A stretch of 64,000 nucleotides of DNA from Coniella vitis (GCA_011317545.1 WUJK01000002.1:4030001-4094000), one strand, 5' to 3'. Numbered from the stretch's first letter, positions 12,201 to 24,887 are shown. Numbers and translations: made by a program. The notes: generated by a model from the letters alone, not told the origin.

Positions 12201-13583
12201 GAGACGTACATGACCGAAGTCGCAGATCGCCTGGGCATAGCAGTCGAAAAGTTCCGGGAGATCAACATGTACGAGCCAGAACAGACAACGCATTTCAACC
12301 AGGCTTTGACGGATTGGCACGTCCCCTTGATGTGCAAGCAAGTCATGGAGGAGACACAATATGTGAAGAGACAGGAAGCTATCGCAAAATTCAACAAAGA
12401 TCACAAGTGGCGGAAACGAGGCCTGGTAAGATCATTTTTGAATTCGTCTCTGCAGGAACACTTCTGAGGTGGTTACGATATTGACTGATTATCACAGGCT
12501 CTCATACCTACCAAGTTCGGAATCTCATTCACAGCACTATGGTTCAATCAAGCTGGTGCGCTTGTTCACATCTACCACGATGGCTCCGTCCTCGTTGCCC
12601 ATGGTGGCACCGAAATGGGCCAAGGCCTGCATACCAAAATGACCATGATTGCAGCGGAAGCCCTCAAGGTACCCCTTGAGAATGTTTTTATATCCGAAAC
12701 AGCTACCAACACAGTTGCAAATGCCAGTGCTACTGCAGCTTCTGCGTCGAGTGATCTGAACGGCTACGCCATCTTCAATGCCTGTCAACAACTGAACGAG
12801 CGTCTTGCTCCTTATCGGGAAAAGCTCGGGCCTGAAGCAACCATGAAGGACTTGGCACATGCTGCATACTTTGACCGAGTCAACCTCTCAGCGCAAGGCT
12901 TCTACAAGACGCCCGAAATTGGGTACACCTGGGGCGAGAACAAGGGCAAGATGTTCTTTTACTTTACACAGGGAGTTGCAGCTGCGGAGGTTGAGGTCGA
13001 CACGCTCACGGGGAGCTGGACATGTCTGCGTGCCGATGTCAAGATGGATGTTGGGCGCAGTATCAACCCCAGCATTGATTACGGCCAAATTCAGGGAGCT
13101 TTTGTGCAGGGCATGGGTCTTTTCACCATGGAGGAGAGTCTGTGGCTCCGCAACGGACCGGCAGCGGGCAACCTGTTTACACGCGGGCCTGGAGCATACA
13201 AAATTCCCGGTTTCAGAGACGTACCGCAGGTATTCAACGTCAGTCTACTAAAGGGAGTCGAATGGAAGGATCTCCGGACGATTCAGCGCAGTCGCGGCGT
13301 CGGCGAGCCGCCGCTGTTCATGGGCAGCGCGGTGTTCTTTGCTATCCGAGATGCGCTCAAAGCGGCGCGGGAAATGTATGGAGTCAAGGCCAAGACAGTG
13401 CACGACGAGAACGGAGGAGAGATTGGCAAGGCCGGCTGGCAGGCTGATGCAGACGATGGCTTGCTGAGACTGGAAAGCCCGGCCACGAACGAGAGAATCA
13501 GACTGTCATGTGTAGACCCCATCATGGAGAGGGCGCGGGTCCAGCCGAAAGATGGAGAGAGGAGTTTCTTCATTGCTATTTGA
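9236..13583 (+). CDS. hxA: Xanthine dehydrogenase (purine hydroxylase I)
   Basis: Oxidises hypoxanthine to xanthine and xanthine to uric acid with NAD+ in purine catabolism; cytosolic molybdo-iron-sulfur flavoprotein. Four exons (9236-9414, 9480-11675, 11747-12425, 12498-13583), all phases match, 1379 residues (family about 1360). Order: plant-type 2Fe-2S (CSEGGCGACT), second 2Fe-2S (QCGFCTPG and LCRCTGYRP), fungal Gly/Cys-rich linker, FAD domain (IIGGSTE, GNLATASPISD), CO_deh_flav_C, then the molybdopterin domains. Active-site motifs are present: GGGFGGKETR (Glu for substrate), TAFRGFGGPQG (Arg and Phe lining the pocket) and GVGEPPLF (catalytic Glu). KQAKRKDDDIA resembles the NAD-type rather than the oxidase-type FAD loop. 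The A. nidulans orthologue is hxA. No other purine gene is adjacent. Confidence 0.96.
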
Positions 13584-15347
13584 TGGACTGGAAGGCAATG
13601 GTATCGGGAAAGTTAACTAGGATCCGGATTTGTGATGAGCTCGGTGTAAGTTGTCATAATGCAGGATGGATGTTTTGGATTTGACAATTTTGTACAACAA
13701 GCGAAGGGCTATTTTACGCTCTTTGAATGACTAGACAAAACAATGTCTTTGATTCTGGAAGTAGCAAGATACCGTTCGTACTTTTTTTGTGCTGCATACC
13801 AAGCCCCAGCCTCTTTTTAAGTTGTCAGACCCAGAACCTGATCATCAACACGGGCTAGTGCATATTGCATGTTGTATCATAGTATGTAGTGTTCAGCCCA
13901 GACATGCAGCTTCTCGAAGAAGCTTATGGCGGTACAGCACTGCTATGACTTTGCTTTCTTTTTTCCTTTCCTGGGTAGCACGTGTTGCCTGCATGACTTT
14001 GGTTAAATCAAGAGTTTGGGCAAGGTGGTGTGAATACGAGCTTATACATAGTAATACTTCAGCCGCTGGAGGACGAATAGACGCGGATGAGCAATTACGT
14101 ACTGTATATATCGCAAAATCATACTAAAAGAGAAGATAATAGTAGTGCCCTTCTACTATAAAACAAGAATAGGTCTTGTATGTGGCGGTTATGACCGGTA
14201 CTAATGTACTTATCCTGTCCAGTTGAGCCATGATTGTAATCACTGCCTGCCAAGGTATCAACTCACCAGGCGCCTACAGCAGGACGCAGCCTTAATAAAT
14301 CAGTCTCAATATAGTAAGATCCTGAGAATATACTGTCAAAAAAAGTTGAGTTGGAACGTTATTTTGTGACTTGTGATGGACAATCAGAACGCCTTCTATA
14401 TACGGAAAGTATTCATGTACCTGACAGTAGTATGTACATAGTACTCCAGTAGAGCGCACCTGCCCGGGCAATGGGCAACAGCAACAGCAATAGAGCCCGC
14501 TGAGCCCGCTGACGGGCATGGGGCGGACTTAGGACCAGGCACAAGGCACTGCCCCATGCGTGCTTCTCGGCCCTCCGTCCGTTCCCCATAGCTATCCCAG
14601 AAGATTGCCATTCTTGTTTTTTTTTTTCTGGCGCTGGGCTCTGCTGCTGACATCTGCAGCTCGGCTACCACCCACGTTGAAAAAGAGCGCAACCTCGAGT
14701 CGCACGCACGCCCACGGCGTCATACTGGTCGTTCTTAGGTACATATTTTTGCCTGCAACACGGGCGACTCAGCCTCATCATACATACATACATACAACCA
14801 CCCGCTCTGCCACACCACACATACGCACCCACTGCTACCCTTCCTTCTTCCTTGGCGCATTGCGATCGCAGCTCCCCTGCAGCGGCCCTGGCTGTGGTTG
14901 ACGTCGTTGCCAACTCAGGTCCAGACGAAGAAAGAGACGGGGAGGGCGTTCATTCCTTCCCTCTCGGGAGGCGCCTGGTCGAATCAATTCCGCCCCGCGC
15001 CCAGCTCGCTGCACCAACCCGCCCGCGCCTTGCTCAAATGAGCCACAGCACAGAGTCGACGCCAGCTGCGTAACCCAGAGATCCAATGGGAACGAGGGCG
15101 CATTGAGTGACCGGGAACTGGGATTGGAGCCGTGGGCGTCTCGTCATTTTGAGGGCGCAAGGAAGGAAGGGCAAACAAAGAGCCGGGAACGCACACAACA
15201 TACATACCGCGAGAAAGAAGTAGACCTGAACAAGTACGCACGCGCCCATACGGACGAACCACTTCCTGGAAGAAGGAGGGGAAGCCCACAGGAGTGGTCA
15301 CGGGCGCGCGCGCGCGCACAAGCACACAGACGAGCTTGCCGGAAACA
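13584..15347. promoter_or_regulatory. 1.8 kb intergenic: xanthine dehydrogenase 3' side and AcuM-like promoter/leader
   Basis: No supported gene. Contains TACATAGTA at 14045-14053 and 14435-14443 (the second within TATGTACATAGTA), a TACA tandem at 14779-14797 and a CG dinucleotide run at 15304-15317, 30 bp before the start codon of the next gene. The last 500 bp are purine-rich and probably transcribed as a long 5' leader. Confidence 0.5.
14779..14797. repeat. (TACA)n microsatellite
   Basis: Four to five tandem TACA units in the upstream region of the AcuM-like gene. Confidence 0.8.
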
Positions 15348-18155
15348 ATGGACAAGAAGAAGAACGGAACCGCGGGCACCACCGAGGATAACAAACCAGT
15401 CCCCTTGGCTAAAGCCAGGCCTGCGCAGTCCAATACGCCTATCCGGCCCAACAATCATGGCGACAGGTCCAAGGGGAGCGCGACTCCTGTGAGCGACAAG
15501 GACAGCGTCGGCAAGACGCACGCGCACACGTCCGATGATGCCACTAGGGCAGGGCCTCAGAAGAAGAGGCGCAAGGTTACTCACGGTACGGCCCTTTTGC
15601 TGTCGCATCCCACCCGCCTTCCTTTATTCATTTATTTTTCCTGGTTTTCGTTTCTTTTTGTATCCCCTGACGTGCGATGTTCTCCATATCTATAGCAGTA
15701 GAATAACCGCCAGTGTCCTTTCCTTTCTGTCTTGTCTACGTCGTTCTGAGAAACGCATACCAAGTCTAATCAAATGATATGCGCATGCTGATCCTCAATT
15801 TAATATCTTTTTTGCAGCCTGTGTATACTGTCGTCGATCTGTAAGTTCAACAAAGCCGAAAATACCCCCCTCCCTTCCAAAAAAAACATTTACATGGCGA
15901 TTGGCTACCACTGCTTGCCTCATAGGTGGAAAGTAATGCCTGGTTGCGAACTCGTCATGGCTACTCAATGACTCGTCTCCACCAAAAGCGAGAATAGTTT
16001 TTGTACTTGTTGACGAGTTCGCTCCATATGTGGAATATGAAAACGGCCTACCATGTTGCTGAATTCTTGGCTGATACGATCGTGTCCTACCGGATGCTTA
16101 GCATATGACATGTGACCTCGTATGTAAGACCTTCTTTTTCCCTCCCACTTTTGCTTTTTCCTGCTGGCTGCTGCCGGCTGCTGCCCTTTCGCGCCTCACG
16201 CGCCTGTTCCCCTTTTCCGAGACCCGTCAGAGTGCTGTTGTGTGATGCTGCAGATGCAATGCAGGCTCGAGTGCGAACAGACCATTGACTTACGGCATGG
16301 TGCGTTGGTCTTGAAATAGGAAAGGCCTTGTACCAGGTGCATCAAACGCAACATTGGCCACCTTTGCCATGACGAGCCTCGCGACAATGACAGCAAAAAG
16401 GCTGGCGGTGCAAAAGGCAGCACTGTCGCCGGCTCAACCCTTGACGAATCGGAGTCTCAGCAGTCACAGGCCGAACTGGCTCGCAGTACCCTCGCCCAAG
16501 CCAGCGCGGCCATTGCGGCAGCAGTATCTAATATGGGCCCCCCATCATTCGATGTTGGTGGAAGTTCAGCAGGTAATGGAGCAAATGCTGGTTCAGGAGG
16601 TGGTGGTATGACGGCTGGGTCTACGGGCTCGCTTGACCAGGCCAGCACCTTACAGCAGCTTGTGCGACCGGCACAGCTCTCCCAAATGCAAGCCAGCGGC
16701 CTGCGCAATAGCAATATGAACCAATGTAGGTTTGGCCTCGTTTGACTTCTTTTATGGACTTGTTGTTCCTGACGAAGTCGATTCACTGCTTTCTCTCGTC
16801 TTTTTTCCTTGTGCCCCCCCCCCTTTTCCCTTCTTGCAGCCCTCGAGTCCCTCTCCCGGACGCCATACATCAAGACGTGGCAGTTTAGCGTACGCGGTCT
16901 GTAGCTGACATCACAAAAATAGTTGCTGGATTTTCCGACGCGTGGTTAACTGCACAGAACCACCTGCAGGACATGCAAAATTATCAAAATAACTACTTGA
17001 TCACTCCCGAGGTTAGCAACGAGTTCAACCTGCTGAACGAATTCCTAAACAGCAGCCTGCTGGATGACGGCGGTTTATTATCAAGCGGAGATCAGAACAC
17101 GATCCTCAAGAACGACGAGATGCTGCCTGCAGGTTTTCTTGGCCAGGCTGGCAACACACTTCTACCGCCAAGCGCCTTATCACGGCCTGGAGCGGACGCA
17201 GCTGAGCTAGAGCAGCCATCACAGCAACAATTGCACAATAATTCGCTCGATTTGTTAGAAAGCGAATCGATGGCCCGGCCTGGCACGACGAACCCAGATG
17301 ATAAAAAACGTCGCGAGGTAGCCGAGTTGTATCTGCAAGTCGCAGACCCATCCGGCAATGACACGCCCGAGGCACGCATGGAGCGCGTGCTTCGCGCAAA
17401 ATACAAGGCAGGCCTGCTCAAGCCATTCAACTATATCCAGGGTTATAAGAAGTTGCAAGACTATCTGGAAACGCATATCCAGCCTTCATCGAAACAAAAG
17501 ATCCTCGCGCAAATCAACAAATTCCGGCCCAAGTTTCGCGAAAAGGTGCAGGTCATGACGGATTTGCAGCTCGTGTACGTCGAGATGTGGTTCGAAAAGA
17601 CTTTGATGGAATATGACCGTGTGTTTGCAAGTATGGCGGTCCCTGCTTGCTGTTGGAGGCGCACAGGAGAGATCTTCAGGGGCAACAAAGAAATGGCTGA
17701 GTTGATTGGGGTCGAAGTTGAAAACTTGCGCGACGTGCGTTCTATTCCCCTGGCTTCATTCTAATCCGATCATCTCGTGTTTTCTGACGTTTCACAGGGG
17801 AAAATCGCTTTACACCAGATCCTCACAGAGACGTCGATGGTGCGGTATTGGGAAGAATTCGGGACGATAGCCTTCGACTCTGCCCACGATACCCTTCTAA
17901 CCGCTTGCGAGTTGAAGTGCCCGACTGAAAAGGGCAACTCGAAAGAGATCAAGTGCTGTTTTTCATTAAAAATTCGACGGGATGAGGCTAGAATGTATGT
18001 GTTCCTCGCGCCTCGCTTTTCTGTGTATTACGTAGCTCTCGCCCTGGGTCTTGAGGCTTTGCTGGATACGGTCGACGTGCTGACATCCCTTGTTGGAAAT
18101 TCACAGACCGAGCCTCATCGTGGGCAATTTTTTACCACACGATCCTTCACATTGA
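15348..18155 (+). CDS. acuM: Zn2Cys6-PAS transcription factor, AcuM/Rds2 family regulator of gluconeogenesis
   Basis: Nuclear activator of gluconeogenic and respiratory carbon genes; in Aspergillus AcuM acts with its paralogue AcuK. Eight exons: 15348-15585, 15818-15840 (23 nt), 16102-16119 (18 nt), 16320-16725, 16840-16889, 16958-17734, 17798-17994, 18107-18155; 585 residues. A basic KKRRKVTH stretch precedes a binuclear cluster with Cys 81, 84, 91, 97, 100 and 109 (CX2CX6CX5CX2CX8C, with RPCTRCIKR and GHLCHDEPR). Then come a Gly/Ser/Gln-rich linker, NYQNNYLITPEV and NEFNLLNEFL, and a C-terminal PAS-like domain (about 442-585) ending PSLIVGNFLP. The cluster is encoded over four exons separated by unusually long introns (232, 261 and 200 nt). 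Assignment to AcuM rather than AcuK/Ert1 rests on the cluster sequence (CVYCRRSHMTC; Ert1-type proteins have another second half) and is from memory. Confidence 0.88.
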
Positions 18156-18886
18156 TAACTTGTGCGACACCAGGATTCAATTTGCTTTTCATATTGGCCA
18201 TTAAGTGTTAAAAAGTACGCATGCAACGACATTGAAAACTCACCAAGATGGCTAAGGATGTACGGTCAAAATACCAACTGTGAAGGTGTAAGGAATGCAT
18301 TATATTGGCATGGAGTCTATCAAGAGCGGATCAAACTCTTTCGTGGAGGCAACTGTGTTTTGATTTCCAGCGAGTACGGATTGTGTGAAGGATGGGTAAA
18401 AACCGAGCCCAGCAGGCCCATACCCAGGTAGGTAGGTACCTTGGTACATATAGCAAACCTGGTAGGGGAACAATGTGAAATATCACGAATGGCAGGCACG
18501 AACCTGTCGCCCCTACCCTTTGCGGCCGACGCCCGTGAATTAAGATAGCTTTTCGACTGCAAGGCCTCTTGGGGAAGCCCTTATCAAACCTCGGGATTCT
18601 TTCATCTGTTCTGTTGCCTGCGCTCATGACTCTGCGCGTCCGCGAGTTCTCGCCGGCCTCATGGCACTGACAGTCACCGATCCGATGGTCTTCTGCGGTT
18701 GCCTCTCCGGCTGAGAACTCTACATCAACCTAATCAGGCATTTGCGGCGTCGAGGCTCTGCCTGTTCGGGAGGAAACAATCCGAACTCAACAAATTCCTA
18801 TTCACGTGCTATTCTCTGAGTAACCCGCTTGGCGGCGCGCCATCACAATCACGATCCAAGGTCGTACTAAACACGAAGGAAGTAGC
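18156..18886. other. Intergenic, AcuM-like 3' side and Spo22 promoter
   Basis: Contains tandem AGGT units leading into GGTACC at about 18426-18440. No gene seen. Confidence 0.5.
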
Positions 18887-21800
18887 ATGCATACGGCCTC
18901 GGACGCTGTGCGCGACGGCAACAAGAAGCCAAAGGCGCACATACAAGCTATCATTTGTACTACTCTAAGCCTCAATTTCCTGTCATTGTTGATCATTTTA
19001 TACAAGTTAGCAATGCTAACAAGATTGCTTTGTCGAAATCGTAGCATTCGCCTCCAACCTCTGCCAGCGCCTCCCCACCGTGAAAGATGATGTGCATGCT
19101 GCAGTCCCTTTGCTCAACACTGTACAGAGCGAGATTCGAGCTTTGGAGAATTACGCAGACAGACCTAATCATGGCATGAGGGGCAACGAAGGACTCGAGC
19201 GGGAGGGCACAAGCCTCTGGAATTTGTGCACGCGCCTGAATCGCCTCTGGCTCGACAAAGATTTGACGGAAACGCCCTCTCCAGGTCCAAAATTGATACT
19301 GTCCTGTCGCGTACTTGCGTACCAGATGCTTCACCTCGCCCAGTGGTCTGCCGAGAGCTCAGTACCGATAGCAATCCACTTGATGAGGATAGCGCTCAAA
19401 GCGTGCATATGTTGTACTGGTATGTTGTTTAACAGTACCGGCGACGGATAATTGGTCCTAGCTCTTGTCGTTCTTCGAACCAGATCGCAGCACATACAAT
19501 GTTAACCGCAAGATTCCACATACAGATCATCACGATGTACAAACTGCAAGATTGGTTCTGCAGAGAGCCGCAGAGTACCACGGCCGACTGCAGCAGTTGT
19601 CTCAGATGCCTGGACATGATCATGGTGACGAGAGCAGACGCCTTGAGGCGGAGTGGACATCACTGCGGATATTATTGGTGAGCTGATAGATCATCCGCTG
19701 CGAGCTAAGTTGAAGCTTACAGTATAACCTGTAGGCCTTCCAAGATGAGCAGCTGATGGTTGCCGAGCATACATATACCGGCGCTACCAGTCTGCTAAGC
19801 AAAATTGACGCATTATCTGCAGAGAAACTCACAAACAGCCTGTTCCAAGTCGGCAAGGGACTGCTGTCGAAGCGTGACTATACTGCGGCTGAGAAGTGGC
19901 TCCAGCGCGCCTGGGATTTGATCAACGGTCAAGAACTTGCCAACATATCTCGCGACGCGGTCGAGTTGCGCATGGCAGTCGTGCAAGCGCTCGTGACGGC
20001 ACTCATGGGACACGAGACGACTGAAAGCGTGGCAAAGGCAGAGAACCTTGTCAAATATGTCGAGTCGGAGGTTGGCGATGAACTGGTCGTGCTACTGTTA
20101 CAGTTGGAAATACTAAACAAGTCTCCAGCAGAGATATTCGACGGAGAAAGCTACAGTAATGTGCTCCAGCGGATGATTCGCGGCTTTCAGCCCACCGAGG
20201 CAAATTTCAAGCTGGTTGCGCATCACATTCACACTCTTCACTACAAGTGTCCTGGCGTCGCGTGCTCTGTGGCCGACGGATTCGTTTCCTCGCTGGTGCG
20301 GACTGCTCGGCAGGAGTGGATCGACAAGGCAGTCATTACGCGGATACACATGGCCACTAGCCAGCGTGATTGTGAAGGGACAGTCGACGAAGCTTTTGCG
20401 TCACTTTCGGGGCTAGAGCAGCCTCTGGGCACTGATGCGAGTTTTGCAGCACAGACTGTGAGTGCAGTCCTTTGTGCAATAGCGACTTCGGGTGTCTAAC
20501 TAATAGGTCGTCAGTTGATTTGGAAGAAGGTTGATAGCAATTACCACCAAGCTCAATTCGCCATGGCAGAAAAATGGTGTCACCTTGGCCTTCATGCAGC
20601 TTTCACTAACTCTGGACCGAATAACAGAGCAAAATTGGAAAGGTATGGTTAACATTCTCGTTTGCTTCCATGGATGCCAGCTAAATGGAGCAGGAAGTTG
20701 TTGTTATGTGCCATAGATCGAAACGACCCTGATACTGCGAGGTCAATTTTCCTGTCAATGTCCACGGACATCCAAAAAGAGCCTATGACACAGTACCTAT
20801 TGTATAGGGCAACGATCCGAAGTGGCGACATTGAAATGGCAGTCAAGTGCCTTGACAGTCTGGCAAAGGCCAGTATAGGGCTTGAGTTGTTGTATGCCTG
20901 TGTCGCAGACTCGCAACGTGTTGGAAATAAAGTTGCCATTATCGAGGCCATGAAGAAGCTTGCCCAAGTGCACGATTATGGATGCCCAGGCGAGGTGCAC
21001 TTGCCTGCACTTCTTCGTTGTACCATTATGCTCATATACGGACTGCTCCAAGGCGATGAAACCAGCGATCAAAAAACCACTGTGGCGGATCTGTGCAATG
21101 TATTTTCACACGGTAAATGAAATGAATAATGCACCAGGCAAGATGACGCCTAGCTGACAAATTCTCTGTGCAGTCGTCGAAGCAGTTCAGAGAACTCCAA
21201 ACGCAGCAGAAGGCGTTCGACTTTTTGACTTGAAAGAGTTAGAGTGGTTCTGCCAAAATGCTTACAACCTAGGCTTGAAACATGCTGGAGACTGGCATCT
21301 CCGACATGTCGTCCAGATATTGACCGCGTGCGTGAGCTTAATTGACTACTTCCCGGGCGATATGTCTGCGGAAATGGCTAGCGACCTCTCGCTGAGGTTG
21401 ATATTCTGCAACTTCTTCGTTGCTTGCGCCCTTGTGGCTCTTGCACGCGCCGAGGATAGCGTAGAACAGCAGTTGCAAGACTATCTCACAGCACGCAAGC
21501 ACATTGCAGCAGTCGACAGTGAAATTCATTTGCGGCTCCAGAGCAAGGATCTGGACGAGATCTCAACCCAGGATCTAAAGACCAAGCTTGCACAACTATT
21601 TGCATTCGATTTTGAGGCCGCTGTGGCTTTGAAGCGGTATTCAGATTTGAGTGAAATTGTGTTGAAGGCGTCACAGTGTCAGCAGGTGGGCGCCTTCAAG
21701 GCGATGGCGGACTGCGCGCTGCGAAGTCATTTGCCTCCTGAAGGTATGCCATTCATCCAATGCATACCAGGAAACTCAAGTGCAGACAGTCCAAGGTTTG

Positions 21801-22324
21801 CTAATACACAATTGGCCTAACGCATTAAAATAGAAATTTTTAGTGTGCTTCGGAAAGTTATCAACCAGATTGTGGACATTGGCGACAATGATGCAAGACG
21901 ACTTGCAAAATACGCGCGTTGTTTGTTCCAAATGACATTCTCGTATAGTGAGAATCTCGGTGATCGCCTTCTTGATGAGACGTGTCAGATGGTGAAGGAT
22001 GCACACGGGGTAAGTGGAATGCCCTTTCAACCGGATGTAGATCCACAGAATATGTCACCTTCACTTTCGAGCTGTTAGCTGACCACAAATGTCTCCTGCC
22101 TTGCGCATCTCCAGGGTCCAGCGGCCTGGCCACCCGAAGAGGTCGAATGGTTCGCTTCATCGGCATACAATCATGCTGTTGATCTATATGGACGCGGAGA
22201 TCGGGAGGCTTGTGGGCTGTGGGCGCAGAAGGCTCTGCAACTGGCTCATTATAGTGGCGATGGTGGGACTTTGGAGGTATTGTTGCAGGAGCGGTATGTT
22301 AAGCTTGGGCTTGACGCTCCGTGA
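18887..22324 (+). CDS. SPO22: Meiosis protein Zip4/Spo22
   Basis: TPR-like scaffold of the synaptonemal complex/ZMM group, which promotes crossovers and synapsis in meiotic prophase. Nine exons: 18887-18956, 19045-19419, 19484-19677, 19735-20457, 20515-20642, 20694-21112, 21174-21743, 21834-22009, 22115-22324; all phases fit, total 954 residues. Recognised by the N-terminal FASNLCQRLP followed by GTSLWNLCTRL, the SPO22 core with repeated helical pairs (KGLLSKRDYTAAEKWLQRAWDL; ISRDAVELRMAVVQAL) and the C-terminal GREACGLWAQKALQLA-type repeat. Introns are 51-91 nt with clear CTAAC/CTGAC branch sites (for example TGCTAAC before exon 2). The start at 18887 is an ATG in a 70-nt first exon; no earlier good start was found. 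Intact reading frame across nine exons suggests selection for meiosis. The first exon is the least certain part. Confidence 0.85.
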
Positions 22325-23192
22325 ATGTGGGGAAAGATATGTGCTATCTGAAACTTGCCATTGTGTGCGGTCCTGACCGTCGTCCTGATCCATACATGAG
22401 CTCCATCATTAATGTCCAGAATTTAAGGTTCAGGCCCCCGCGTGATTATAGCGCAATCATTCATACACATCCACGTCTTCTACCTTCGGCGTCTTCACCT
22501 CTCGACGGTGATGCAGGGGGTCAGTAAGGAGAAGCACGGAAGGTGAGGAACACAGTACTGGTTTATAGGATGAAGCAAAGGCAATGGCAACTGAGCCAGT
22601 GTATCGCATTTCAATTCCCTTGAATCTAAATCGACGAAATGATGATTGATTAAAAGACGGTGCTTTTCCTCCTCACAGCCTTGCTCCTCGGCATGAAGTC
22701 CGACTTGGTGCATACTGGTACCCCGTTTGATGCATGTCCGGTCAAGGACATGGCGCCATCTGCCGGACTATTGCGTCTGCTAGAGGGAGCCGCGCCGATG
22801 CCGGGAATATGCACTGGATTACTATGTACAGCGCACTGCTTAAGCTATACGGAAGCTACTGTACAGCAAAGCATGAGCTATCCAAAGCTAGAGCAGCAGT
22901 ATTGTATCAGCACTTGGAAGGTCGTCCAGCTTACACACCAATTAGCAAGCGGAAGTGAGCGTAATTTGATACAATCAGACGCCGATTCATCCACCCACGC
23001 ACACACACACACACACACAAACAAACACACACACAAGGGAAACGCCCTTTGGGTGCCAAGCAGTCGCCCACAACGGGGACCTGGATGATTAATCGGAACC
23101 GGTTTCCTTCTTTCCTTGCCCTCGCGTATCCACCTTGCCTTCCTTCCATTCTCTCTGCTGTTCTTCTTTTCTTGTCAGCTTATAGAACATAA
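22325..23192. other. Intergenic, Spo22 3' side and aminotransferase promoter
   Basis: Holds TACTATGTA at 22820-22828 (reverse complement of the dispersed TACATAGTA element) and a CA microsatellite. No gene recognised. Confidence 0.5.
23000..23035. repeat. (CA)n microsatellite
   Basis: About 36 bp of CA repeats with two AA interruptions, about 160 bp upstream of the aminotransferase start codon. Confidence 0.9.
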
Positions 23193-24887
23193 ATGCGGCG
23201 CTTCAGCAGCTTACTTGGCTCTTGTCGATCTCGTCCCTTTGCTCTGTATCTTTTTAGACCGTCCACATTGATCCAAAGCACAATCTCAGCTTCGGCGATT
23301 AGTGTGAGCTCGAGAGGGTTATCTTCCACCTCGCCAGTCAAGATGGCTTCTGCGGGCAGCCAGAAGCTGCAGCCAGCGGCAAGAGTCGCCAACAACAGGC
23401 AGGATGTCTGGTGAGTCCCTCTCTGTTGATGAGCAAACAAAGCAGGGCGTTTGCAGACGATTTCTTGCACATGTGCCACAGCTCTCAGTGACTGACTACA
23501 TCTACCACACGCTCAGGTCCATCATCAATGAAGCAGCTGCCGCGTCGTCGGTGCAGCCCATTGTCAACATGGGCCAGGGCTTCTTTGGCTACAACCCGCC
23601 CGACTTTATCCTGCGGGCGGCTAAGGAGGCGCTGGACCGCGTCGAGTGCAACCAATACTCGCCGACAAAGGGCCGGCCGCGGCTCAAGAAGGCGATTGCT
23701 GACGCCTACTCGCCGTATTGGGGCCGCCAGCTGAACCCGGACACGGAGGTGACCATCACCACGGGCGCCAACGAGGGCATGCTGAGTGCCTTTATGGCCT
23801 TCATTGAGCCGGGTGATGAGGTCATTGTCTTTGAGCCGTTCTTTGACCAGTGAGTCTTGTGTCTGTGTGTGTGCTGGGTGCAGATGAATCACTGCTTCTG
23901 GTGGTGGAGCTGACGTTTGTTGCTCTGCAAAAAAGGTATATTTCCAACATTGAGATGCCCGGTGGTAAGATTGTCTATGTGCCTCTGCACCCTCCCAAAA
24001 CGGGAGCAACAAAGACTTCGTCGGCGGCAGAATGGACAATCGACTTTGATGAGCTGGAGAAGGCCGTCTCGCCTCGCACTAAGATGATTGTTATCAATAC
24101 GCCTCGTAAGTAGTAGCCATTCGGCTTTGAGTGAGGACTGACCGATGTATTATTTGGCTAACAATAATATGCAGACAACCCAGTCGGAAAGGTTTTTAAC
24201 AAGGAGGAGCTCGAGAAGATTGCCGCGATCTGCCTCAAGCATCAGATCATCATCCTGTCTGATGAGGTGTATGACAGACTGTACTACACGCCCTTCACCC
24301 GCATTGCCACTCTGTCTCCCGAGGTTGAGAAGCTCACCATTACCGTTGGCTCGGCTGGCAAAAACTTCTATGCCACGGGGTGGCGCGTGGGTTGGCTGAT
24401 GGGCCCTGCCGAACTGATCCAGTGGGTGTCGGCAGCGCACACTCGCATCTGCTACTCGTCAGTGTCGCCGCTACAGGAGGCGTGCGCTGTTGGCTTTGAG
24501 CAGGCCGAGGCCGAGGGCTTCTGGGATGAGTGCATCAATGACATGAAGGGCCGCATTGCGCGCTTTGCCGAGGTGTTTGACGAGCTCGGCTTGCCTTACT
24601 CGGAGCCTGAGGGCGGATATTTCATCATGGCCAACATGGCCAAGGTCAAGCTTCCCACGGACTACTCGTTCCCACCGCACGTTGCTAGTCGGCCGCGCGA
24701 TTTCCAGCTGGCATGGTTCCTGATTCACGAGGTTGGCGTGGCGGCCATCCCTCCTACCGAGTTCTACACGGACAAGAACAGCCACATTGCCGAGGACTAC
24801 ATACGCTTTGCAGTTTGCAAGCCAGATGACGTGCTGGAGCTGGCAAAGGAGAGGCTGCGGGGACTGAAGAAGTATATCGAGGGTTAA
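23193..24887 (+). CDS. Kynurenine aminotransferase-type PLP aminotransferase (Bna3-like)
   Basis: Class I/II aminotransferase; the closest known group transaminates kynurenine to kynurenic acid (yeast Bna3) and may also act as cysteine-S-conjugate lyase or glutamine transaminase. Four exons (23193-23410, 23517-23849, 23936-24105, 24175-24887), 477 residues. PLP-fold motifs: NQYSPTKGRPRLKKAI, TTGANEGMLSAFMAF, NTPHNPVGKVF (241-248), LSDEVYDRLYY with the PLP-ring Asp/Tyr, and the Schiff-base Lys303 in SAGKNFYATGW. The first 50 residues are rich in Arg/Ser and lack acids (MRRFSSLLGSCRSRP...), a typical mitochondrial presequence. A second ATG at 23343 (Met51, MASAGSQKL) precedes the conserved part. 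Mitochondrial and cytosolic forms from two starts are therefore plausible. Confidence 0.9.

Noticed and set aside
22997..23040. CA repeat as a centromeric, telomeric or CRISPR-like repeat
   Set aside because: Plain dinucleotide microsatellite without spacers.
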